A stretch of 64,000 bases of DNA from Siminovitchia thermophila (GTDB taxonomy: Bacteria > Bacillota > Bacilli > Bacillales > Bacillaceae_C). The notes beneath the pieces were generated by a model. It was not told where the DNA came from. It saw only the letters and a program-made list of their open reading frames with translations, and did not search any database. Shown one piece after another: positions 56,027 to 64,000 of the stretch. Where the stretch lies: positions 124,001 through 188,000 of the forward strand of contig NZ_JAFBFH010000002.1 of NCBI RefSeq assembly GCF_016909185.1, given 5' to 3'. The position numbers and the translations under genes were made by a program. The first letter of the stretch is position 1. Each line of letters starts with the position of its first letter.

Positions 56027-56815
56027 TCACCTAATTTCAGAAGGATTTTTACCAGTGTATTGTTTAAACTGCCTGCTGAAAAAATGCAAATCATTATAAC
56101 CAAGGGCATATGCAGCTTCCGTTACTGTCATGCCGGTAAAATGGAGTAGATGTTCTGCGCGTTTTATACGAGAATAAACGATGTATGACTTAACCGTCTG
56201 CCCAATGATTTGTTTAAACTTTTGAGAAAAGTACCGCTGAGAAAGATTGGCGCGTGCCGCCAAACTCTCAATCGTATGCGGCTCTCCAGGATGTTGTTGA
56301 ACATAATTGGCGATTTCATGAATCGTTTCCAATAAGCTATGACTGGCATCCCCCAACTTCTCTTCCTTTTCTTGCTCTTCCCTTAATAGATGAATCATCA
56401 ACTGCTTCAAAATCAATCTCCCTTCAATTTCCGCACCATATGTTTTCACTAAGAACAAACGAACGTATTGGGTCAACAGCGATTCAAAACTAATCGTATT
56501 TTCTAGAATTCGATGTGAGGCAGGGATCAATCGAGGTGTTTCAGCTATATCAAAATGAATATACGTTAACACTAGGGGATTTTGGGGATTATGTGTCGCT
56601 TCCGTCTCATCACCTGGCCTAAACAAGAAACAATGACCTTTCCCTACATGATATGGCTTGTTGTTTAGTAAAACAGTACCCTCACCACTCCAAACATAAA
56701 ATAAATCATAATTAGGCATGGGAGTAGCTCTTTTTCTCCACTTCCAATTCGGTTCACAATGAATAGTGGCTAATGCCGGTTTCAACACAAAATCGTCTGG
56801 ATTCAGATAAAGCAT
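56027..56815 (-). CDS. AraC-family transcriptional regulator
   Basis: This regulator of about 262 residues has an N-terminal cupin sensor (YDLFYVWSGEGTVLLNNKPYHVGKG..., split by eye into strands) and a C-terminal pair of helix-turn-helices (LAARANLSQRYFSQKFKQII and VTEAAYALGYNDLHFFSRQF). ATG 56815 is preferred because AAAGGAGGG lies just upstream. No catabolic genes are next to it, so its target is not obvious. It lies upstream of and collinear with gltA. Confidence 0.9.
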   Translation of the reverse strand: MLYLNPDDFVLKPALATIHCEPNWKWRKRATPMPNYDLFYVWSGEGTVLLNNKPYHVGKGHCFLFRPGDETEATHNPQNPLVLTYIHFDIAETPRLIPASHRILENTISFESLLTQYVRLFLVKTYGAEIEGRLILKQLMIHLLREEQEKEEKLGDASHSLLETIHEIANYVQQHPGEPHTIESLAARANLSQRYFSQKFKQIIGQTVKSYIVYSRIKRAEHLLHFTGMTVTEAAYALGYNDLHFFSRQFKQYTGKNPSEIR

Positions 56816-57303
56816 CCAACTCCCTCCTTTTCGAAAATGAAAAACCTTCTGTATCATTTAATCGTATCAAGCCCCATTTAGCAACCGGTCCGTCTTAGAT
56901 GAGTGTAAATATAATTAGTTTCATCTTAGTAGTTTTCACAAAAGAATATACCTAATTCCCCAATATGTATATAGAAAACGTTTTAGGTATGGAAAAGTGT
57001 AAACATTAGAAGGTTATTTGACTCAAAAATGTATTATCAATCCACCAACAGTGTGGCTCCCTGTTGCATAATACCCTATAATGACAAAAGCAAGTGAGGT
57101 CATTAACGAAGGTGCCCTCATCAATTGAACAGCTAATGACCACTTTAAATAATTTTTATGACCGATTACTCCTCTTATTGGACTCTTTCCTTTTTTATTA
57201 TCTATTTACAAACACCCCTTATTTAAAATTTTCAAAAAATACCCTATATTTTTATGTTAAAATCTTATATAGACTTACCAAATTACAGAAAAGGAGACAA
57301 GAA

Positions 57304-58530
57304 ATGATATCTAACATTTCAACCACCAAAACCAATGCTAAAAGATTTCTATTAGACTTCCAACTGCTGAATGATTCAAAGACTCCATCTAATAAAAATG
57401 AATCAGAGTTAGCTTTAAACATTATTAGAAATTTAGAATGTATACAGCTTGACCCCATTGCTGCCGTAGAAAGAAATCATCATTTAGTCCTTCAAGCAAG
57501 ACAGCCAAACTACCGTGTAGAAATACTTGAAAAGTTAATATCTAACCGTCACCTCTTTGAATATGTAGCTAATGCCGCTTGCATTATTCCTATAGAGGAC
57601 TTTCCTAAATTTAAGATAATACAAGATTTTTATATAAATACCATTCATACATCCACTCAAAGTCTTAATGAAATAATGGAGAAGGTAATGGATCAAATGA
57701 TGAAAAGTGAACCGCTACCTTCAAGGGCTTTAAAATCGGACAAAATAGTGAAAGGATATTGGGACAACGCAAAACCTACAACAAAAGAAACTACATTAGC
57801 ATTAAATATATTATTTGATTTAGGTAAAATTACAGTAGCAAAAAGAAACGGTAATGAAAAATTCTATACTGCTACAGAAAATCATGTGCCTAAATCTTTT
57901 TTAAATGAACGCTCAAATATTAGTATCAATGATTCAAAAGAAGCGTTAATAAGAAAATATATGAAGGCTTATCGTATTTTTGACTTTGAAGATCCAAGAT
58001 TTGGTTGGTTTAAAACTACCGCAAAAGAACGCATAGCAATACGAGATAAACTTTTACATCAAGGGATAGTCATCCCAGTCGACATAAAAAATGTAAAAAG
58101 ACAATATTACATTTTAACTGAAGATGTAGAAAAGTTGGAAACATCAGATGAGTATACTGATTGTTCTACCGTTAAATTTCTTCCCCCCTTGGATAATCTG
58201 TTATGGAGAAGGTCTAGAATAGAGGATTTATTCAACTTCAGCTACAAATGGGAAATTTATTTTCCCGAATCGAAAAGAGAATTTGGATATTACGCAATGC
58301 CAATACTCTATGGTGATAAGTTAATTGGTAGAATCGACCCTAAATATTTGCGCAAGAGCAATATATTACAAATTAAACTGCTTCAGATAGAAAGTCACAT
58401 AAAAATAGATTCAAAATTACTTAACGAACTAAGAAAAGCCTTAAAACAGTTTGCCGTGTTTCATAAAGCTAAAAATATTGTCATAGAAACTACTTCACCT
58501 AAATCACTTATTAAAAAAATAAGCATCTAG
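57304..58530 (+). CDS. YcaQ-like winged-helix DNA glycosylase (HTH_42)
   Basis: This protein of about 408 residues belongs to the YcaQ/DUF1006 family, whose studied members unhook DNA crosslinks and alkylated bases. The catalytic QxD motif is present in CIQLDPIAAVERNHHLVLQAR; further family pattern is FEYVANAACIIPIEDF and FLPPLDNLLWRR. ATG 57304 follows AAGGAG; the long in-frame extension upstream (from 57094) has no ribosome site and no homology. The gene is distinctly more AT-rich than its neighbours, which suggests recent acquisition. Some relatives are self-resistance genes for DNA-damaging antibiotics. The gap 56816-57303 holds no other gene. Confidence 0.82.
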   Translation: MISNISTTKTNAKRFLLDFQLLNDSKTPSNKNESELALNIIRNLECIQLDPIAAVERNHHLVLQARQPNYRVEILEKLISNRHLFEYVANAACIIPIEDFPKFKIIQDFYINTIHTSTQSLNEIMEKVMDQMMKSEPLPSRALKSDKIVKGYWDNAKPTTKETTLALNILFDLGKITVAKRNGNEKFYTATENHVPKSFLNERSNISINDSKEALIRKYMKAYRIFDFEDPRFGWFKTTAKERIAIRDKLLHQGIVIPVDIKNVKRQYYILTEDVEKLETSDEYTDCSTVKFLPPLDNLLWRRSRIEDLFNFSYKWEIYFPESKREFGYYAMPILYGDKLIGRIDPKYLRKSNILQIKLLQIESHIKIDSKLLNELRKALKQFAVFHKAKNIVIETTSPKSLIKKISI

Positions 58531-58570
58531 AAGAGTAAACGGGTGCTCATAAAGCGGGTACCTCGCATTT

Positions 58571-58757
58571 TTATTTCTCCTGAATTTTTGATGAAATAAG
58601 ATCTAACAGCTCCGTTGGCGCATTTAAAAATGTATAGTGGTCACCTCGCAGCTTCTGAAATTGAACTTCTCCATACTCTCTCTAGCCATCCATTGTTTCA
58701 AATTTAACTTCTTTATCATTATCCCAGCTAATTACTGTAATAAGTATATTGGCATGT
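58571..58757 (-). pseudogene. C-terminal remnant of a type II thioesterase
   Basis: The minus strand reads ITVISWDNDKEVKFETMDG, a stop where Trp is expected (TAG for TGG), then REYGEVQFQKLRGDHYTFLN and APTELLDLISSKIQEK with a normal stop. The GDH triad-His motif and the preceding D...V pattern are those of GrsT/SrfAD-type editing thioesterases that accompany nonribosomal peptide synthetases. No synthetase genes are in the window. Confidence 0.65.
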
Positions 58758-58800
58758 CAAAACAAAACTGTACAAAAAATGAAAGGTGCATTAACTTGTA

Positions 58801-59055
58801 TCATTTGGTGTAAAATGGTTTAACGATCCTTCTATACGAAAATTGTTGAATCAAAAAGTCAAATTCAAGTAATTGTTGGCAAGGAAAAACTCTGCCACTA
58901 ACGAACTCTGCTTTAATGATTTTAATTGTCGCCTCAGCGACCGCATTGTCGTACGCAGCCCCTTTTTCAAACAATGACAGTTTGATATCAAACGTACCTA
59001 AGTCTTGAACAATCACGCTGCTTTTAAACTCACTTCCCCGGTCAGAGTGAAACAA
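58801..59055 (-). pseudogene. Remnant of an IS3-family transposase (integrase core)
   Basis: The frame MFHSDRGSEFKSS...KGAAYDNAVAEATIKIIKAEF is the DDE integrase C-terminal region of IS3-family OrfB (HSDRGSEY...NAVAEAF). Only about 84 codons remain, and no terminal repeats could be found. The flanking 59056-59524 also looks eroded: one minus-strand stretch reads GRWFFEEVEGIFHYINEVKK, from an unrecognised gene. Confidence 0.75.
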
Positions 59056-59524
59056 TTTAAGGCGACTTAAAATGTATTTTGTTTATTTAGAAAGAATAAT
59101 CCTCGCAAATTTTTATTTGCAAACTTGACACCGAATCGACAATTTAATTATTTGAACATTTCCGTATATATCAACAACGTGGACCATCTTCTTGACTTCG
59201 TTAATATAATGAAAAATTCCCTCCACTTCCTCAAAAAACCATCGACCCACAAAGTAAAAATAACAGGCAACCCATAATCACCGTATGTAACACTTCATTG
59301 ATCTGCTCCCAGCTTTGTTCATCCAGTCGCGGCTTTTTTCACTCGTTCGTAATCAACACTCAAATCGGCAGCATTACTGCTGTCCATTTTTTGTCCATAG
59401 TCTCCATCCCAAACTTATGTTTTTATATTGCCTACGAAAGTTCTTCTGTGTATGCAAACGGAAAAATTTTGAGAAGGATAATTTGGATTAGATGTAGAAA
59501 AAGAAAAAAAGACTCGTGACAAAG

Positions 59525-59554
59525 TTGAATATTTTTCATCGTAGAGAATATATA
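59525..59554 (+). promoter_or_regulatory. Candidate promoter of the DinB gene
   Basis: TTGAAT (59525-59530), an 18-bp spacer and TATATA (59549-59554) lie about 35 bp before the ATG of the DinB gene. Confidence 0.45.
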
Positions 59555-59591
59555 CAGGAAGTACGCACTTTTTAATGAAGGGAGGAATCTG

Positions 59592-60107
59592 ATGAATAAA
59601 TTTCTAGATGACAATTTACATGAAACGAGAAATAACCTAGTAAAGGAGATTACTTTACTAAGCGATGCTCAATTTAACAGTAAGCCCAGTATGAATAAAT
59701 GGAGTATAGCACAAGTTTGCCATCACTTGGTTTTAGTGGAAGAGGCATCCATAAAGGCTATTGCATGGGGGTTAAAAGAGACTGATTGCGCCCCAAAAGA
59801 GCGTAAAAATGTTAGCACTATATTATTGAATAGAACAAAAAAGATTAAAGCTCCAAAAATCGTTGAACCAGATGTAAAACCATTTAAAGTTCAGCAAATA
59901 ATTGACTTGTTGACCCATTCCAGAAAAAAGTTGATGACTTTTCTTAATACTTTAGAAGATAAATCTATGCTGGCGAAAAAATCAGTGATGCATCCAGCTT
60001 TGGGTGAATTACCCCTTGATCAATGGATTGAACAAATATATTTGCATAAACAGCGACACATAGAACAAATAAACGAGTTAAAATTACTATTAGGGGCGAC
60101 ACCCTAA
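59592..60107 (+). CDS. DinB-family four-helix protein
   Basis: This 171-residue protein of the DinB/YfiT-like superfamily is a metal-binding four-helix bundle. Likely metal ligands are the His of QVCHHLVLVEE and the C-terminal LHKQRHIEQINELK, with WSIAQVCHHLV at the usual place. GGAGGA precedes the ATG. The family includes bacillithiol-dependent enzymes and DNA-damage-induced proteins; the precise role is unknown. It is monocistronic with its own terminator. Confidence 0.87.
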   Translation: MNKFLDDNLHETRNNLVKEITLLSDAQFNSKPSMNKWSIAQVCHHLVLVEEASIKAIAWGLKETDCAPKERKNVSTILLNRTKKIKAPKIVEPDVKPFKVQQIIDLLTHSRKKLMTFLNTLEDKSMLAKKSVMHPALGELPLDQWIEQIYLHKQRHIEQINELKLLLGATP

Positions 60108-60121
60108 ACCTTGCTTAAGTA

Positions 60122-60150
60122 AAGCCCGGCCAGCGCCGGGCTCTTTTTGT
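60122..60150 (+). terminator. Rho-independent terminator
   Basis: AGCCCGG pairs with CCGGGCT and is followed by CTTTTTG, 15 bp after the DinB gene. Confidence 0.85.
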
Positions 60151-61238
60151 TCGCCTATGCTGGGAAAAAGAGTAACACTTATGCGTCACTTTTGCTCTCA
60201 ATTATATTTTTTGTCAGCTGTATAAACCGGATGCCGACATCCCTAGCATGGCTCGACTAAGATACCTTGCTTTAAGTCAATTCGGCTACGTACACAATAT
60301 CTACTAGAATACCCGGAACCAATGATATAAAAGGTAAAAAATCTTGCAATTGTATAAATAGAATCCGTAGATTTCACAAAAAACCTCTCAAAATTCATGT
60401 GAATTCCTGCATATTCAGATCAACAGGCATACCCTTTGCCGTATAAACCATACTCATATCATTATTTCTTAAAAGAAAAATTTTTTGCTCTGTATCTGAA
60501 AAGATTTTATTCTCTTCGTGTTCTTCTACTATCCGAAATATTTGTATCCCATCAGGTACATAAAATGCCGCAAATAGTGTTTAAAAGTCCCCCCTCTCTC
60601 CTCATCCCCATAATACGTCAAGGAGGGAGTTTTTCCTGCATTAAAAAAAGCACCCGCTAAGGTGCCTTATAATACTTCACGAATATGTTAAAAAAACTTG
60701 TTATTACTCTATATCTCAAGATAAATTGCCGCGATAATATTCCTGTATTTAAAACTTAAACGACGTATGCCCTACCTCTCATACATCCTTACGACTCCGT
60801 AGTCGATCCAGTGTGATTAAGTTCTTAATTATTTTAATCAAGAACGCCACATCATTTATTTCACCTTTGATATTTCAAGTTCATTCGAAAAAGCATTCCT
60901 TCTATTGTACCATGTATATAAAATAAAAGAAACCCCCATTTAGCTTCATACTTCTATTCCCGCTTTTCAACATCCCATCCGGCTTTCCCTTTGAATAGTC
61001 CGGCTCAATTGGTGAAATGGTAGGCCTTACCCGAAAAGATTTCAATTTTGAGAAAAACGAAATCAAAATAAAAGCTATACAAAAGAGAGCATCATCACCA
61101 CTTTCGAGAGATGTTTGTGTCAAAAAGCTTTTCGTTTTTCAGCGTATTCCCCATAAAAAATAAAAACACCCCAAAACGTTGATATAGAAACGCTTCAGAG
61201 TATTTCCCATGGTATCAATCTTAACCCAAATATAAAGA
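60151..61238. other. Long stretch without a convincing gene
   Basis: I find no gene with a start, ribosome site and recognisable product. A 62-codon open stretch on the minus strand (about 60402-60587, containing VPDGIQIFRIVEEHEENK) looks protein-like but has no start codon and is probably a remnant. A weak dyad GCACC...GGTGC lies near 60650. Confidence 0.4.
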
Positions 61239-61312
61239 CGTCCCAGGAGAGATTCGAACTCCCGACCCACAGCTTAGAAGGCTGTTGCTCTATCCAGCTG
61301 AGCTACTGGGAC
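61239..61312 (-). tRNA. tRNA-Arg (anticodon UCU)
   Basis: The minus strand folds as a complete cloverleaf: acceptor GTCCCAG with CTGGGAC, D-arm GCTC...GAGC, anticodon arm ACAGC-CTTCTAA-GCTGT giving TCT, T-arm GGGAG-TTCGAAT-CTCTC, and discriminator G. CCA is not encoded. It reads AGA/AGG codons. It stands alone at the edge of the eroded region. Confidence 0.93.
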
Positions 61313-61578
61313 ATATTATTTTGAAAGACATTATTAATTATATGGTTGGCGCTTCATAAAGTCAACCTTTTTTTAAAAAATAAACTCTTATTATCAAATT
61401 GTCAGGCCGTCATTCCTCCTCAAAAGCAGCTTTTTATCCCGTATCATCCGCCCGCACTCCAACTTGTCGGCATTTGAAGACGCTTTGTAGGGGAGCAATT
61501 GTCTGTAAAATCCTGATCAATCCAAACGGGTCCGGGTTCACAGACTAAAACAACACCGCGTGTGGAAACGCCAAATGT

Positions 61579-62870
61579 TTATGCTTTTTTACTTTTCAAC
61601 AGCAAAGCCAGTGGCAATGAAATGAGAACTGGAATGAAGTAAAGCAAAAATACATCACCCGCCGCCCATACAGATGCTGCATCTTTCATCCGCATGACTC
61701 CTGTAGCGCATAAATCGCAGACGCTAAGTGATTACCCGGAGAACAGGGTAATCGATAAAGAAGGATGCATTAGCCGGCCGCGTCCATTATGTGCTGAGGC
61801 GTAGCCTGCGATATTTAACGGGACAGCAGATATCCCGACATTCACAATTGGCATGTTGCAAAAGCACGATACCGGACTGATGAAAAAATAATCATATAAA
61901 GCTGTCGCTAAATTGTGAGGCTATTCATTATATATGTATCGCTTCCCATAATGGCCAAACCCGCCAATATGAGTGGCAATGTCCCTGTCTTATTATATAA
62001 CTTCCCGGTGACAGGAGTAAACAGTGTCATCACAAATGCTCTAGCATCATGCAATCGAGTTTGCAATCCCCCTCACAAGACTGCATTAAAAAAGCGCCTG
62101 AGGCAATAGACAATACGGCGTTCAAAGTAATGCTGTACGTAAATCTTTGATGGGCAAGCACACTAAAGTTCAACAGCGGAAATTCAAACTGCCAACTCTC
62201 TTTTTACACATAAGACCAACAGGATCACCTCTGCTAAAACCATGGAGATTGTCCGTTTGTCTAGCCAACCCCACGACCCTGCTTCCGCAAAAGCGGCCAG
62301 CAAGAACAAACTGCCGCCAAAAGAAAAGACGAGTCCCCAAAGATTAAAGCGGGTTTTTCACTTATTCCTGTTTTAGGCGAGTACTTCAGAATGATCACTA
62401 TCGCGCCCACTGCGACTGGCGTGTTAAAACAAAATAATGCCTGCCAATCAAACATAATCAATCAAATCAATCAAAAACCCGGCAAGCACCGGGCCAACCA
62501 AGTGCTAAAGACATGTTCCAGAGGCTCATCCCAAATGCCTGCCGCCGTTTGTCGACCCTCTGATAAGCGTTATCGTAGTCGGCATTAAAATGCCGCTGAA
62601 AGCATCTTGACGCATACGGGAGATCATTAGTATTCCAATAGACCAAGAGACTTTCATCAATAGCGAGCATGTAAAAAAGCCCGATAAATGCCCTCATATA
62701 AACTTTTTTAAAACCAAAACGGGCACAAACAGCCTTCAAAAGGTACAGCGACTCCAGCAACCAGCATTGCGCTAACGGCAACTTTGCGGCAAACTCTCCC
62801 ATAAACGATGAATAGCAATATTAATTGCTGACATGCACTGCTGAAAAGTTCCGGAAAAAAATGGCGGAAA
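61579..62870 (-). pseudogene. Decayed DHA2-family MFS transporter
   Basis: Fragments of one 14-span drug antiporter appear in order but in changing frames on the minus strand: AMLVAGVAVPF, RFGFKKVY, AFSGILMPTTITLI, DKRRQAFGMSLWNMSLALG, DWQALFCFNTPVAVGAI, and the C-terminus FLLYFIPVLISLPLALLLKS ending in KKA-stop. Many frameshifts and stops rule out function. It is a different member from the intact DHA2 gene at 21313. It fills most of the gap between tRNA-Arg and rdgB. Confidence 0.82.
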
Positions 62871-62991
62871 TAATGGACCAACATGCCTTTTCATTTGCCG
62901 CTTTCTTGTCCAGCCACAATGCCGCTTTCAAATGCAAACTATAGGCATTTACCAAATTTATTACTAAATCGTAACTATGTAGACTTGCCTA

Positions 62992-63594
62992 TTACCGGGC
63001 TTCTGCCAGTTTTTTTATATACCGCTCCAGCTTCTTCATCGCTTGGGCACGATGACTGATGTTGTTTTTCGTTTCCGGCGTAAGCTCGGCCATGGAACAG
63101 TCTTCGGATGGAACGTAAAAAATAGGGTCGTACCCAAAGCCGCCCGTTCCTCTCCGCTCCTGTAAAATGATCCCTTCGCATGTTCCATTTACCGTAATCG
63201 TTTTGAGTTCCGGCCCGGCCAATGCCAGCGCACAATAAAAGCGGGAAGTGCGGTCTTTTTCCTTGACCCCATCCAGCTCCTGCAATACTTTATCAATATT
63301 GGCATTATCGTCTTTTCCAGGCCCGGCGTACCTGGCCGAATAGACGCCAGGTCTTCCGTCTAGCGCGTCGACCATTAAGCCTGAATCATCTGCCACAACG
63401 TATTGACCTGAAAGTTTGGCTATTGTCTCTGCTTTAAGGATGGCATTTTCCGCAAACGTTTCCCCTGTCTCCTCGACATCCGGAACATCCGGAAAATCGA
63501 GGAGTGTTTTTACCTCAATTCCATAGCGGAAGAACAACTGTTCAAATTCTTTTGCTTTCCCTTTATTTTTCGTAGCCACGATAATACTTTTCAT
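62992..63594 (-). CDS. rdgB: XTP/dITP diphosphatase (RdgB/HAM1)
   Basis: This enzyme of about 200 residues hydrolyses non-canonical purine nucleotides (XTP, dITP) to monophosphates and keeps them out of DNA. It shows [42 protein letters not shown] and a C-terminal GFGYDPIF...NNISHRAQA. Its ATG overlaps the rph stop (TGATG); a GTG 6 bp upstream is possible. The rph-rdgB order is standard in Bacillus, with rdgB known there as ysnA. Confidence 0.95.
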   Translation of the reverse strand: MKSIIVATKNKGKAKEFEQLFFRYGIEVKTLLDFPDVPDVEETGETFAENAILKAETIAKLSGQYVVADDSGLMVDALDGRPGVYSARYAGPGKDDNANIDKVLQELDGVKEKDRTSRFYCALALAGPELKTITVNGTCEGIILQERRGTGGFGYDPIFYVPSEDCSMAELTPETKNNISHRAQAMKKLERYIKKLAEAR

Positions 63595-64000
63595 CAGCAC
63601 TCACCGCCCTCATCCACTTTTTCGGGTTTGCTCCCGATTTTGAGGGCTATTACTCCCAATGCCTCTCTTTGCATATCAAACAATTGTTTCATTCCCTTTT
63701 CTGCTGCGGCCAGCATGTCATGCAGTTGGAGAGCAGAAAAGGTCGCTTCTTCCCCAGTTCCTTGCAGTTCAACAAATTCTCCTGAACCTGTCATGACAAC
63801 ATTCATATCTACAAGTGCGGCGCTGTCTTCGTGGTAATTCAGATCCAATAAGACGCCTTCCTCTTCTACGATACCGACGCTTGTAGCAGCCAGAAAATCT
63901 GTAACAGGAAATCCCGCTATTTCTTTTTCTTCGGCAAGTTTGGCTATTGCCATTGTCATGGCAACGAAGGCGCCAGTTATGGAAGCCGTTCTCGTTCCGC
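63594..64000 (-). CDS. rph: Ribonuclease PH, 3' part of gene
   Basis: This is the C-terminal ~135 residues of RNase PH, the phosphorolytic exonuclease that trims tRNA 3' ends; the gene continues beyond base 64000. It shows [51 protein letters not shown] and [12 protein letters not shown]. The frame is open to the window edge. It overlaps rdgB by a TGATG junction. Confidence 0.95.
   Translation of the reverse strand, partial: GTRTASITGAFVAMTMAIAKLAEEKEIAGFPVTDFLAATSVGIVEEEGVLLDLNYHEDSAALVDMNVVMTGSGEFVELQGTGEEATFSALQLHDMLAAAEKGMKQLFDMQREALGVIALKIGSKPEKVDEGGEC

Noticed and set aside
60402-60587. 62-codon minus-strand open stretch
   Set aside because: It is protein-like but has no start codon or ribosome site, and no family was recognised.
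60902-61123. 73-codon minus-strand open frame
   Set aside because: It has no ribosome site, biased low-complexity composition and no recognised domain.

Overview
The window reads as a chromosome segment of a low-GC, spore-forming, aerobic member of the Bacillaceae. The evidence is AGGAGG-type ribosome binding sites throughout, frequent TTG and GTG starts, a CotD-like spore coat gene, the rph-rdgB pair and a Bacillus-type GOGAT locus. I cannot name the species from sequence alone.

1-16.8 kb is an acyl-CoA catabolism island. A CaiB/BaiF CoA-transferase (cut by the window start) and an acyl-CoA dehydrogenase lie on +, followed by a saccharopine-dehydrogenase-like enzyme on -. Then comes a long minus-strand cluster, 16759 down to 3951: enoyl-CoA hydratase, free-standing biotin carrier protein, AtuA split into two genes, two acyl-CoA dehydrogenases, MaoC hydratase, biotin carboxylase, carboxyltransferase, acyl-CoA synthetase, 2,4-dienoyl-CoA reductase and a second acyl-CoA synthetase. 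It resembles the Pseudomonas atu (acyclic terpene) pathway more than the leucine (liu/yng) pathway because no HMG-CoA lyase is present. A consensus sigma-54 promoter lies just upstream, and a sigma-54 activator with CBS and PAS domains is encoded divergently. Between them are four tandem copies of a 142-bp element that folds into two strong hairpins. Two more copies lie at 23.2-23.5 kb and a related copy at 45.7 kb. I cannot name this element family.

19.8-34.5 kb holds a C45-type hydrolase, a DHA2 drug/proton antiporter with a decayed partial duplicate, and two independent BcrAB-like ABC transporter plus two-component modules, probably for peptide-antibiotic stress. Between them is a TrmB regulator / LysE (broken) / AlaX operon. 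35-40.4 kb is a probable amino-acid or peptide salvage operon (muconate-lactonizing-type epimerase, YfcC transporter, M20 hydrolase) with an unusual HTH regulator upstream.

40.8-46 kb carries cotD-like, a DUF1963 gene, a cyclase-family hydrolase, a truncated sigma-54 regulator, and an orphan hisH-hisF pair. 46.2-55.8 kb is one contiguous minus-strand run, gltA-gltB-dapL-dapF-glnA. It joins ammonia assimilation to the glutamate-using aminotransferase route to diaminopimelate. 56-63 kb is an erosion zone: AraC regulator, AT-rich YcaQ-like gene, remnants of a type II thioesterase, an IS3 transposase and an MFS transporter, a DinB gene and a tRNA-Arg. The window closes with rdgB and the 3' part of rph.
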